Positions 53,374 through 64,000 of a stretch of DNA of 64,000 bases are shown in pieces; position 1 is the stretch's first letter; each line of letters begins with the position of its first letter. Source of the stretch: Blastocladiella emersonii ATCC 22665 (Eukaryota > Blastocladiomycota > Blastocladiomycetes > Blastocladiales > Blastocladiaceae). Location: NCBI GenBank assembly GCA_025594325.1, contig JANHCV010000001.1, positions 1,364,001-1,428,000 on the forward strand. The letters run 5' to 3'. The position numbers and the translations under genes were made by a program. Below the pieces are notes generated by a model. That model saw nothing but the letters and a program-made list of their open reading frames with translations, was not told the origin of the DNA and ran no database searches.

Positions 53374-55343
53374 ATGGCCTCGCTGCTGCGTCACACTGCT
53401 CGCCTGGGCCGCTTCGGCCTCACGTCGCCCGCGGCCAAGTTCGCGCCGGCGCGCCCTGTCGCCGCAGCCCGCGCGGTCCCGCGTCGCTTCGGCTCCACCG
53501 GCCCGCACCACCACGGCAGTTCCGGCAGCTCCTCGTCGTCCGACTCGGCTGTCTGGGCCGTCGGCAGTGCCCTGCTCTTCGTCCCCGCCGTACGCTGCTG
53601 CCGATCCAACCCGATCGGACCGCGGACGCGAAGCCAACGTGTCGCTGCCGTCGTCTAGTTCTTGTACCTCACCAAGCCTCCGGAGAAGTACCTCGAGCAC
53701 AAGGCTGCCGCAGCCCACAAGGTCGCCCACGCCAAGCACGAGGAGGCCGCCGTTAAGGAGGAGGAGGAGGCCGCAGAGGAGGAGGTCCCGGCCCCCGCTG
53801 CCCCGACCTCGTTCAAGTATGTCCTGATCGGGTACGTTTTCTCGCGGTTTCCGGCTCCGAGAGACTGTCCACGCTGACTGCCAGCACCCCTTCCGTGTAG
53901 TGGCGGCACCGCGTCGTACTCTGCCATGCTCGGCATCCAGGAGGTGGAGCCGAACGCCGAGATCCTGATCATCACGGGCGAGGGCTACGCGCCGTACCAG
54001 CGCCCGCCGCTCACCAAGGAGCTGTGGTTCAGCGAGGACCCGGCCATTGCCGACACCCTGACCTTCACCAACTGGGAGGGCAAGCCCACCTCGCTCTTCT
54101 ACCAGGACGAGGCCCAGTACGCCGTCGTCGGCGACGACGCCGCGCCCACGGGCGAGGGCGTCAAGCTGCTCAAGGGCCGCCGCGCTATCAAGCTCGACGT
54201 CGAGAACCAGACCATCACGCTCGACTCGGGCGCCACGGTCAAGTACGACAAGGTCTTGCTCGCCACGGGCGGCACCCCGCGCAAGCTCTCCTACCAGAAG
54301 ACGCTGCCCGAGCCCGCCCAGAAGCGCGTCGTCACGTACCGCACGCTCGACGACTTCAAGAAGCTGCTCGCCGTCGCCGAGCAGGGCAAGCACGTGGCCG
54401 TGATCGGCGGTGGGTTCCTCGGCTCGGAGCTCTCGGTCGCGCTCGCCAAGAAGACCAAGGTCACCCAGGTGTTCCCCGAGGAGGGCAACATGGCCCTCGT
54501 GTTCCCCAAGTACCTGACGCGCTGGACCACCAAGCAGGTCGCGTCCGAGGGCGTTGAGGTGCTCGCCAAGTCGCAGGTGACGGGCCTGCGCTACGACGAC
54601 GAGAAGGACCAGGTCGTTGTCGAGGTCAACGGCAAGGCCCGCAACTTTGACCACGTCGTGGTCGCTGTTGGCATCGAGCCCAACGTCGCCCTCGCTCGCG
54701 AGGCTGGTCTTGAGATCGATTCGCAGCGCGGCGGTGTCGTCGTGAACGCCGAGCTCGAGGCGCGCCACAACGTGTTCTGCGCCGGCGACAACGTCTCGTT
54801 CCACGACGTCGCTCTCGGCCGTCGCCGTGTCGAGCACTACGACAAGTGCGTACTTTCTGCCATGCTGGACCAAATTCAGCCTGCTGACCCAATTCTGTTT
54901 CCGCGCGTAGCGCCGTTCTCCAGGGTCGCTGGGCCGGCCGGTCCATGGCGGGCAAGCCCAAGGCGTTCCTGCACCAGTCCATGTTCTGGTCGGACCTGGG
55001 CCCCAAGATCGGCTACGAGGCCATGGGTGTGCTCGACAGCTCGCTCGTCACCGTCGGCGTGTGGGCTCAGGAGGAGAAGAAGGCTGCCCCCGCCGCCGCT
55101 GCCGAGGCCGCCGAGGGTGCTGCTGCCGTCGTCCCCGCGGCCGAGAAGCCCGTTGGCAAGCCCGCGGGCTCCGAGGAGTTCCGCAAGGGCGTCGTGTTCT
55201 ACGTGCGCGACGACACGGTGGTCGGCGTGCTGGCGTTCAACGTGCACGGCAAGATGGACGTGGCGCGCCGGATCCTGCTCGAGGGCCACAAGCCGTCGGC
55301 GGCCAACGAGCTGGCCAAGAAGTTTGGCATCTTCTCGGCGTAG
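53374..55343 (+). CDS. Mitochondrial apoptosis-inducing factor (AIF) flavoprotein
   Basis: FAD/NADH oxidoreductase anchored in the mitochondrial inner membrane; in other species it supports respiratory-complex assembly and can trigger cell death. Four exons, 588 residues; introns 53590-53658, 53832-53900 and 54846-54910 (donor GTGCGT). The N-terminus is an Arg/Ala-rich, acid-free targeting peptide (MASLLRHTARLGRFG...) followed by a TM segment formed across intron 1 (AVWAVGSALLFVPAFLYLTKPP). Then a Lys/Glu/Ala linker, the FAD Rossmann motif completed across intron 2 (YVLIGGGTASYSAM), YQRPPLTKELW, LLATGGTPR, the NAD motif VAVIGGGFLGSELS, and FCAGDNVSF. The C-terminal AIF domain starts AVLQGRWAGRSMAG and includes FWSDLGPKIGYEAMGV. 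It sits between the inverted arms. Confidence 0.92.
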
Positions 55344-55997
55344 AGCGCGAGCGCGCAGTGTCGGTTGCCCCTCTCATACACGTTGTTCCTTGTTTTTGTC
55401 TCGCCCAAGCAGCTTGATTCGACCGGAAGCGAACCCGACGATGCGGCCGAGGGTAGGCGTGGCCCCGTGATACTTTGACGCGCTTCCGGCGCCCACGCGG
55501 CCCCGTGTGAGGCGCGACGCGTCTCCGGTGCGAGGCACGCGTGTCTCGCACCTTCCTTTCCCCAAACAGCCGCTCTGATCCCTGAACGAAAAAACGTGTG
55601 TGCGAGCGGGCAAACGTGTCGGCGCAAGGTCCCTGCCCAAGCACCCAATCGCGTGCGCGCAGGCCTCCGTGCGGCGCGGCGGCCAGGGACAAGCGGCAGC
55701 GCCCGCCCGCGTGAGCGTTGCTCGCTGGCCACGTTCATGTCGCCGCGGTGTGTTCATGCACGGGCATCGTCATTTTGGCGCCATTTCATTTGTCTCCCGC
55801 CGCCTCACGCGGGGGCCCTCAAGCCGCGGGTCGAGAAGGGACCCCACGCCACGGCGCCACGGCGACCGAAGCGCCCAGAACGGCGGCAGTGCAACGCGTC
55901 GCGGGTCTTAAGGGCACGACGCCCCCGCTCCCGGTCTCGTCTCCGCTAACGAACAACTTCACGCTCTACTACGCATCGACACTACCAGCACACGACC
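55344..55997. promoter_or_regulatory. AIF 3' region and KHA1 promoter
   Basis: 654 nt between two plus-strand genes, inside the segment bounded by the inverted arms. It must contain the KHA1 promoter. I see no TATA box and no convincing open frame. Confidence 0.4.
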
Positions 55998-58900
55998 ATG
56001 GCCGGCGCGGAAATCACCGTGTGGGACGGCACCAACCCGTTCGCGCCGTCGCAGACGGTCGCGCTCTTCCTCCTCCAGACTATCATCATCATCGCGCTGG
56101 CCCGCGGCCTCGGCGTCATCCTGAAGCGCCTGCAGCAGCCGCGCGTCATCGCCGAGGTGCTCGGCGGGATTATTCTCGGTCCGAGTGTCATGGGCCTGAT
56201 CCCCGGTTTCTCGGCCACCATCTTTCCCAAGCAGAGGTATGCTTAGTGCGAGCGTCCGTGAAGTTTCGAATGGACGCTGACGACGTCCATCGTTTGTGTA
56301 GCCTTCCGCTCCTCGGCATCGTGTCCAACGTCGGCCTCATCCTGTACCTCTTCCTCGTCGGCCTTGAGCTCGACCCCAAGATCCTCCGCGCCAATGCCCG
56401 CCAGTCTATTGTACGCCTCCCTCGCATTGCCCCGTGGTGTGAAACGAGTGGCGGCTGACACGTGCGCACGCGTAGCTCATCTCGGTCGGCGGCATGGTCG
56501 TACCTTTCGCGTCGGGCGTCGCCGTCGCCAAGCTTCTCTACGACACACTGATGCCCGCCGACACCACCGTGCCCTTCTCGTCGTTTTTCCTGTTCCTCGG
56601 GGTCAGTATGAGCATCACCGCCTTTCCTGTCTTGGCTCGGATCTTGACCGAGCGCAAGCTGCTCAATACCGAGGTCGGCATGGCCACAATCGCCGCCGCG
56701 GCCGTCGACGACTTTGCGGCATGGTGTCTGCTGGCGCTCGTCATCTCGATCATCAACGCCTCGTCCTGGACCCACGCCGTGTACACGTTCGGCACAACCA
56801 TCGCCTACGCGCTGTTCCTGTTCCTCGGCGTGCGGCCCGTCCTCCTCCGCGCCATCGCATGGGCCGACGGATCATCCTCGAGGACCGAGCTCCTGACAGT
56901 CACCATGTTCCTGCTCATCTTCGTGTCGGCCATGTTCACGCAGATCATCGGCGTCGACGCCATCTTCGGCGCCTTCCTCGTCGGCCTCTGCGTCCCGCAC
57001 GAGTCCGGCTTCGCCGTCGCCATCACCGAGAAGATCGAGGACCTCGTCACCATCGTGCTGCTGCCGCTCTACTTCACCAACTCCGGGCTCAAGACCCAGC
57101 TGTCGCTGCTCAACGACGCCACCATCTGGGGCATGGTCGCGCTCGTCGTCTTCGCCGCGTGTGCCGGCAAGCTGATCGGATGCACGGCAGGCGCGCGTCT
57201 GGCCGGCATGTCCTGGCGCAACTCGATCACGGTCGCCACGCTCATGAACGCTAAAGGGTTGGTGGAGCTCATAGTCTTGAACCTCGGTATAGACGCCAAG
57301 GTCATTTCGCCGCAGGTCTTCGTTGTCATGGTGATCATGGCCGTCACGACGACCATGATGACGAGCCCGATCGTCTCGTACCTCGACCCGGCCGCAACTG
57401 CGCTCACCATCACGGGCGCCGTGGCCAACCCCTCGGGCAAGCGCGCCATGAGCCCGACGGCCACGACCGACGGCCGCGACGACGACGACAAGTTCCAGGT
57501 CCTGATCACGCTCGACCGCTTCGAGCGCGTGCCGGCGCTCATGACGCTGGTCCAGTCGCTGCGCACCTCGCCCGGTACCCCCGACACGTCCTCGGCCGTG
57601 GCGCCGAGCACGCAGGGCGCGCTCAGTCTCGTCGCGGTGCGGCTCATGGAGCTGTCGGAGCGCACGTCCGAGGTGATGCGGCTGGCCGAGTCGGCCGAGA
57701 CGCTGCGGCGCGACCCGCTCGTCAACGTGCTCGTGACGTTTGCCGCGCTCAACCGCGTCGCGGCGCGGTCGGTGCTCGGCATCTGCCCCGCGGGCGAGTT
57801 TGGCGAGCGCGTCGCGGCCGAGGCGCACTCGGCGGCCGTCGACCTGATCGTGCTGCCGTACTCGGGCTCGCGGCTGTCGGGCCAGTTTGTCGCGGCGGTC
57901 CAGCGCGCGGCGTCGGTCACGGTCGGCGCGCTGCTCGACCAGGGGCTGGCCGGTACGAGCGACGGCGCGACGGTCAAGTTTGCGGCGAGCGTGACGGCGC
58001 GCCGGCCGACGCTCCTGTTCGTGTTCCTGGGCGGCGAGGACGACCGCGACGCCGTGGACGTGGTGCTGCGCATGGCGGCGTCGGGCCAGTTTGACGTGGC
58101 CGTGTTCCGCGTGCGGTACGGCGACGAGGAGGCGCGGCTCGAGTACGGCCCGCTGGCCAAGTCGAAGAAGCGCAACAGCATCATCGGGTCGATTGCGGGC
58201 GGCGTCGGCGCGCGCAGCCGCAAGAAGAGCGGCAACGGGTCGACGCCGCGCCCCGCCGACCTGCTCGCGGCGGGCAGTGGGTCCGACGTCAACCTGGCCG
58301 CGTCCGCCGACCACGACGCGGCTGCGTCGCCCGCGGCCTCGCCCGCCGTTGCCGGTATCGCGGGCGAGACGCCGCCGCTGTCGCTCGACCTGCCGCTGAC
58401 GCGCACGCGGTCGTACTCCATGTCGGCCGCGACGCCCGACGACGCGGCGTTTGCGCGGCTGCGCGACCAGCTCGCGGTCGTGGCCGCATCCGTATCCTCG
58501 GGCAGCATCCGCGTCACGGTCGACGAGTACGAGCACCCGGAGCCGCACGAGTTTGCGCTGCGCCGCGTGCTCAACCTGGCCGCGTCGGACCTGGTCGTGA
58601 CGGGCAAGCGGCACGGGCTCATGAACGTGCTCGCGCTCGCATCGCAGCTGGGTACCAGCACGGCGGCCACGGCTCCCGCCGCGTCCAAGCTCAAGGACTC
58701 GGAGGTCGAGCTGCTGCCGCACCCGGGCTCGCTCGCTGCCTCTGCGGCCGAGAACGCGGCGGCCAACCAGTTGACGACGCGGTCGCTCTTCTCGTCGCTC
58801 ATCGGCACGGCGCGCGGCAACGGGCTGGTCCGCGAGCCGTCGGCGTGGGACGTGCACGCGGCGCCCATCGCGCCGGGCAACGGCGGGAACGCGGGCAAGA

Positions 58901-59082
58901 GCGGGCCGGGCACGCCGTTTGCGACCGTCAACCTCGCGGCGCCGACAACGACCAGCGACTCGGAGCCGCGCGCCGTGTTCGGGACGTTCGGCACGTTCCT
59001 CGTCCAGCGCGGCGCCCGCGCCTCGATCCTTACGTTGCAGGGTACCGGCTCGCTCGACGAGGTCGTCGGCGGCTCGCACTAG
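55998..59082 (+). CDS. KHA1: Kha1-type K+/H+ antiporter (CPA2 family), intact copy
   Basis: Monovalent cation/proton antiporter of an internal membrane such as Golgi or vacuole, inferred from the yeast family. Three exons, 984 residues; introns 56237-56301 and 56411-56475. The N-terminal half is a Na+/H+-exchanger fold with many TM segments: TVALFLLQTIIIIALARGLG, QQPRVIAEVLGGIILGPSVMG, the splice-formed KQSLPLLGIVSNVGLILYLFLVGLELD, SMSITAFPVLARILTERKLLNT, the key acidic pair in AAAVDDFAAWCLLALV, IGVDAIFGAFLVGL, and NAKGLVELIVLNLG. The C-terminal half is cytosolic, with USP-like regions (VAARSVLGICPAGEFGE, DLIVLPYSG) and Ser/Ala-rich inserts. From about codon 377 onward it is duplicated as the right arm of the inverted repeat. 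It lies downstream of AIF on the same strand. Confidence 0.9.
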
Positions 59083-59194
59083 CCGGGATCTGTACATAGC
59101 AAGACACTTCGTAACTACAGTAATACAGTCATTCAACGTTGTGCTTCATGACCTCCTTTGTGATGCGACTTTTGATGGGCGAGTGACGTGGTCG
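57260..59194. repeat. Right arm of the 1,935-bp inverted repeat
   Basis: Covers KHA1 from codon ...GLVEL to 112 nt past its stop. Matches 50542-52476 in reverse complement. Beyond 59194 and before 57260 the sequences diverge abruptly, apart from a few shared bases (GGG before the inner edge). Confidence 0.92.
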
Positions 59195-59278
59195 GCGGCC
59201 TCAACGTTGCGCTCGCGCCCTCCGGTTCTCCTCGCTGACCTCGTTTGCACTGAGACAGAAATGAAATATAGTTGAGTA

Positions 59279-60213
59279 TCACTCGTCATCCACGCCCAAA
59301 TCGAGCCCGTCGTTCAGGTCATCGTCGCTGTCGTCAAAGTCCTCGTCATCGTCCTCCTCGCTGTCGTCCTCGTCGTCATCGCTGAAGTGGCGGCCGCCGC
59401 GCGAGGGACTGCCTGTGACCTTGTCGTCATCGTGCCGCCACTCGTCGGGGTGCACGACCTCGACGCCGCCGGGCTCCCGGTACGCGCTCGTCGCGAAGGC
59501 GGGGCTGGTCTTGGACTTGGACTTGCTCTTGCCGCCCTGCAGCTTGTTCCACTGCAGGGTCTGGTACTGCAGCGTGCCGCGCTTGAGGCGCTCCATGGTC
59601 GCTTGCAGGTTGCGCGCCTACATCTCGCTAGCGTGTGAGTTCCAGTTGAGCGGCAGCAGCGATGGCGAGGGCGTACGTGTTCCTCCTCGCGCTGCTTCTC
59701 GGCCGCCTTCATGGACTCCTCAATGGACAGGGCATGTATCTTCGAGTCCTGTGCCCACTTCAGCCCGGCCATACGCGGTGCCGCGCTCGGCCGACGTGCC
59801 GCGTCCGCCGCGTCCGTCTCCATGGGTCCCGCGTCCGCCTCCGCTGCTGCCACCGCCGCCTCGGTGTTCTCACCCTCAATCGTGGTCTGCGCGAGCGAGT
59901 CGGCGAGCGAGTCGACGCTCGTGCGGCTGGCCAGGACACCGCGGATGATGGCAATCGTGGACCGCACGCGCTCGCCGCCGTCGGGCGGGGCCAGGGCGCC
60001 CGTCTCGATGGACCGGAGCAGGTCGAGCTGGGTCTTGAGGCGCTTCTCGAGCTCGTGCGACGGCAGCGCGGTCAGGGCCTTGGAGTTGGCGCCGGCGGGC
60101 CGCGCGCTCACGTTGCCGATCCGCGACGGGCCGGCGCGGCCGGACGGCGTCGCGTAGGTGGCAAACACCCGGTTGATGTCGCGCTGGATCGATGCGTCTT
60201 GTGTCTGCGTCAT
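59279..60213 (-). CDS. Unrecognised 291-residue protein with acidic C-terminus
   Basis: Two exons joined by a 59-nt intron (about 59618-59676). Begins MTQTQDASIQRDINRVFATY. The centre is helical (HELEKRLKTQLDLLRSIETG, MAGLKWAQDSKIHALSIEES). Across the intron it reads EKQREEEHARNLQATMERLKRGTLQYQTLQWNKLQ, a likely coiled coil with a basic stretch after it (GGKSKSKSKT). Then REPGGVEVVHPDEWRHDDDK and a final run of Asp/Glu/Ser. No TM segment or signal. I do not recognise the family. The splice restores the frame and the acidic tail ends at a stop at 59279. Divergent from PRP16 with only 189 nt between starts, so the two may share a promoter. Confidence 0.75.
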
Positions 60214-60402
60214 TGCATGCGTTTACGTCGTGGATTTGGTCGTTGAGGGGAGAGCGGAAGCGCGCGGCGACGTCGGCGTTCGACTCGACGGCCGCGGCCC
60301 AGGTCGCGGCCGGCCGGCCGGCCGCGCGGTGCTGGCTGGCTCAGCAGCTCGGTCTCGACTGCCCTCCACAGCGACGGCAGCACGCAACCACTACTCTCTG
60401 CA

Positions 60403-63400
60403 ATGGACTCTGCCCCGGGAGGCCTGATCATCCGCCGCAAGCGGCCCGAGGGCGCTTCGCGCTCGGCCAGCGACGAGGGCGCGGGCCGGTCGCGCCTGGG
60501 CCTCGACGCCCTCGCCGAGCGCCGGCGACGCGAATCCGCCAGTGCAACGCCGCCACCATCAAGCTCCTCGCCGTCGTACCGCGAGGGCTCGCGCACGCCC
60601 GGATCGGCGGCGCGCTCGTCGGTCCCGCAGCGGAGCTCGGGGCTCGCCAAGCGCTCGTGGGACGACGACGGCGATGATGTCGGGGACGACTACCGCCGCA
60701 CCGCGTCCGGGTCGCACGCGCCGAAGCGCGCCATGACCTCGTCCAACCGTACGCTGTCTCTCCTGCTCACGGTGTGCGCACACGCTTGCTGACGACGTGG
60801 CACGACCCTCGTTCGTAGGCCGCGAAGCGCTCAGCTTCGAGTCCGCGCCCTCGCCCACCGGCTCGGCGTCCTCGGCCCGGTCGGGCACCCCGCCGACGGG
60901 CGGTCTCGTCATGCGCCGCCAGTACCGCGCCCCACCACCAACCGACCCGCCGGGGACCACCGACGCGTGGACGCCGCGGCCCAAGGCCATCGAGGACGAG
61001 ATCGAGGACGCCGAGGCCCTGTGGGAGGACGACCCGACCAAGCTCGACCGCGACTGGTACGATATCGAGGAGGGCATGGTACTTATCTTTCCGCGCGAAC
61101 CGTACTCGCAGCGCGCGCTAACGCTTTCGCGCGTTTCCTCACTAGGCCGTCGACTATGACCACAACCCGTTCGCCGGCTACGAGCAAGACGAGTTTGCCG
61201 CGCCCGCACAACAGCCCGAGCAACCCGCCGCGCCCGCCGCGCGCAAGCAGTCGGTGCGTGCTCGCGAGTACGCGCGCAACACGGACAAGTGGGAGTCGAA
61301 CCGGCTGCTGACGTCGGGCGTGGTGCAGCGCGCCGAGGCCGACGAAGACGACGACGACCACGAGGAGCAGGTCCACGTCATGGTCCACGACATCCGCCCG
61401 CCCTTCCTCGACGGCCGCGAGGTCCACACCAAGCAGCTCGAGACCGTCAGCGTCATCCGCGACCCGACCTCCGACATGGCCGTGTTTGCGCGCCAGGGGT
61501 CCGCCCTCGTCCGCCACAAGCGCATGGACAAGGAGCGCCAGAAGGCGACGCGCGAGCGGTTCGATCTCGCGGGGACCTCGCTCGGCAACGTCATGGGCGT
61601 CCAGCACGCCGAGGACGCCGAAGCTGACGGACAGCAGCCGCCGGGAACTTCCACTGCGCCGCCCGCGGGTGACGGGCCCGCGCAGTCCGACGCTGCACCC
61701 GCTGCCGCTCAACCCGACCCGGCGGCCGCGCCGGCCCCGAGCAGCGACGCCGTGAGCCAGTTTGCCCGCACCAAGTCGATCCGCGAGCAGCGCGAGTACC
61801 TTCCCGTGTTCTCGGTCCGCGAGGAGCTGCTCAAGGTGATCCGCGAGAACCAGGTCGTCATCGTCGTCGGCCAGACGGGTTCAGGCAAGACGACCCAGCT
61901 GACGCAGTACCTCGCCGAGGAGGGGTTCGCGCGCGAGGGCATGATCGCGTGCACGCAGCCCCGCCGAGTCGCCGCCATGAGCGTCGCCAAGCGCGTCGCC
62001 GAGGAGTGCGGCGTCCAGCTCGGCCAAGAGGTCGGGTACACGATCCGGTTCGAGGATTTGACGAGCGACAAGACCAAGATCCGGTGTACGTTATGCCTCG
62101 CTTGGTCCCGCTTCGATTAACGCTGACTTCTCCTGCTTATCCATAGACATGACGGACGGTATCCTGCTGCGCGAGCTGCTCCTCGACAAGGACCTCGACA
62201 AGTACTCGGCCATCATCATGGACGAGGCGCACGAGCGCGCGCTCAACACGGACGTGCTCATGGGCATCATCAAGCGCGTCGTGGCGCGGCGCCGCGATCT
62301 CAAGCTGATTGTCACGTCGGCGACCATGGACGCGGAAAAGTTCAGCCGCTTCTTCGGCAACGTGCCGACCTTCGACATCCCCGGCCGCACGTTCCCCGTC
62401 GACGTGCGCTTCTCCAAGTCGCCGTGCGAGGATTTCGTCGAGGCCGCCATCAAGCAGGCGCTCAACATCCACCTGACGCACCCGCCGGGCGACATCCTCA
62501 TCTTCATGACGGGGCAGGAGGACATTGAGACGACGTGCGCGGTGCTCGAGGAGCGGCTCGCCGACATGCACAACCCGCCGGGCCTGCTCGTGCTGCCCAT
62601 CTACTCGCAGATGCCCGCCAACCTGCAGGCCAAGATCTTCAACCCGAGCCCGCTGCGCAAGGTCGTCGTGGCCACCAACATTGCCGAGACGTCGCTGACC
62701 ATCGACGGGATCCGGTACGTGATCGACACGGGGTTCTGCAAGCTCAAGTACTACAACGCCAAGATCGGCATGGACGCGCTGCAGGTGACGCCCATCTCGC
62801 AGGCCAACGCCAACCAGCGGTCGGGCCGCGCCGGGCGCACGGGGCCCGGCATGTGCTACCGCATGTACACGGACTCGGCGTTCCACGACGAGCTGTACCC
62901 AAACACGATCCCCGAGATCCAGCGGACCAACCTCGCCAACGTGGTGCTGCTGCTCAAGTCCATGGGCGTCGACAACCTGCTGCTGTTCGACTTCATGGAC
63001 CCGCCGCCGCAGGACGTGATCCTCAACTCCATGTACCAGCTGTGGATCCTCGGGTCGCTGTCCAACACGGGCGACATCACCGAGCTCGGGTCCAAGATGG
63101 TGGCCTTCCCGCTCGACCCGTCGCTCGCCAAGATGCTGCTCATGAGCCACACGCTCGGGTGCTCGCAGGAGATGGTGATCATCGTGTCGATGCTCAGCGT
63201 GCCGACCGTCTTCTCGCGGCCCAAGGAGCGCGCCGACGAGGCCGACGCGGCGCGCGAGCGCTTCTTCGTCGCCGAGTCGGACCACCTCACGCTGCTGCAC
63301 CTGTACCTGCAGTGGCAGGGCAACGGGAAACGCGCCAGCTGGTGCATCAAGAACTTTGTCCAGCCGCGCGCCATGACGCGCGCCGACGAGGTGCGCGCGC

Positions 63401-63960
63401 AGCTCACGGACATCCTCAAGTCGCACAGCATCCCGCTCGTGTCGTGCGGCAAGGACTGGGACGTGCTGCGCAAGTGCATCTGTTCGGCCTACTTCCACCA
63501 GGCCGCGCGCCTCAAGTCGATTGGCGAGTACGTGAACCTGCGGTCCGGCCTGCCGTGCCACCTGCACCCGACCTCGGCCCTCGCCGGCCTCGGGTACACG
63601 CCCAACTACATCGTGTACCACGAGCTCGTCCTGACATCCAAGGAGTACGTCAACTACGTGACGGCCGTCGACCCGCACTGGCTCGCCGAGCTCGGGCCCA
63701 TGTTCTTCTCGCTGCGCGACCGCGGGTTCGGGTTCCGCGAGAAGCGCCAGGCCGAGCGCATCGAGCAGGCCAACCTCGAGTGGGAGGCCAAGATCGCCGC
63801 CGAGCGCAAGGAGCTCGAGCGCAAGCTGCGGTACGCCGACGAGACACGGTCCGCGTCGCCCGGCGCGGGACGGCGCGGCGGCGGCGGCGGCAACTGCGGG
63901 GGTGCGCGCGGCCAGCAGATTGTCGAGATCGGCAAGGCCATCAAGAAGCGCCGGCGTTGA
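60403..63960 (+). CDS. PRP16: Pre-mRNA-splicing DEAH-box ATPase Prp16 (DHX38)
   Basis: Spliceosomal RNA helicase that drives remodelling between the two catalytic steps. Four exons, 1,119 residues; introns 60749-60818, 61079-61145 and 62086-62146. The N-terminus is disordered and basic, then the Prp16-specific segment [21 protein letters not shown], completed across intron 2, and [23 protein letters not shown]. Helicase motifs: Walker A at about 444-451 (GQTGSGKT), [16 protein letters not shown] at 541-544, SAT at 573-575, [23 protein letters not shown] and [14 protein letters not shown]2/OB regions follow ([31 protein letters not shown]). The C-terminus is Gly-rich then basic and complete at 63960. 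The DWYD..EG..DYD.NPF motif separates it from Prp2 and Prp22. Confidence 0.95.
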
Positions 63961-64000
63961 GTGAGAGAATACACAAAATATCATCCATTTCGAAACCCTC

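Noticed and set aside
52672-54873. A 733-codon minus-strand frame.
   Set aside because: Most of it is antisense to AIF. Only its end overlaps the real membrane-protein segments at 52.5-53.2 kb.
1-64000. ACGCGT (MCB-like) sites as cell-cycle elements.
   Set aside because: They are scattered everywhere, as expected from base composition, and do not cluster at replication or cell-cycle genes.
1-64000. CRISPR arrays, operons or prokaryotic mobile elements.
   Set aside because: None seen. Introns, a Pol III tRNA and eukaryote-specific genes show this is nuclear eukaryotic DNA.

Overview
The window is nuclear DNA from a GC-rich eukaryote, most likely a zoosporic (flagellated) fungus; Blastocladiomycota is my best guess. 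Fungal character comes from a PCL/Pho80-type cyclin, an NDT80/PhoG transcription factor, an Osh3-type GOLD-PH-OSBP protein, a fused trehalose-6-phosphate synthase/phosphatase, an ERG24 sterol reductase and a Kha1-type K+/H+ antiporter. Flagellar character comes from a clear CFAP58 homologue and a CCDC33-like C2/coiled-coil protein. Genes carry short introns (about 39 to 156 nt). About three quarters of the roughly 45 introns I inferred begin GTACG, and many have a CTRAC-like branch site just before the acceptor. Every CDS span below runs from start to stop with introns included; spliced lengths were checked for frame.

Layout. 1-7.7 kb: NUP54 (3' end off the window) divergent from BUD22; a nine-exon CCDC33-like gene; tRNA-Thr(UGU); a secreted glycosyltransferase-like protein. 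7.8-25 kb: NDT80-like factor with 3.5 kb of gene-free DNA upstream, an OSH3-like lipid-transfer protein, a PCL cyclin with 2.1 kb of gene-free DNA upstream, and glycogen branching enzyme. 25-34 kb: TPS/TPP divergent from the branching enzyme (a storage-carbohydrate pair), CFAP58, a 181-bp MITE-like element with terminal inverted repeats and a 7-bp target duplication, and ERG24. 34-40 kb: four tandem, same-strand paralogues of an unrecognised seven-TM protein. 40-50.4 kb: ORC6, an unrecognised 645-residue protein, and SLH1/ASCC3 helicase. 50.5-59.2 kb: two 1,935-bp inverted arms of equal length and apparently identical sequence flank the AIF gene; the right arm is the 3' part of an intact KHA1 and the left arm is a 5'-truncated KHA1 copy abutting a broken multi-TM gene. 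59.3-64 kb: an acidic-tailed unknown protein divergent from PRP16.

The parts most worth pursuing are the KHA1 inverted repeat, whose two arms could recombine to flip the AIF segment while always rebuilding one full KHA1, and the tandem seven-TM array with its conserved tiny first exon. Several introns have lengths divisible by three and no stop codon (BUD22, TPS/TPP, ERG24, ORC6, first seven-TM gene), so naive translation gives plausible but wrong proteins.
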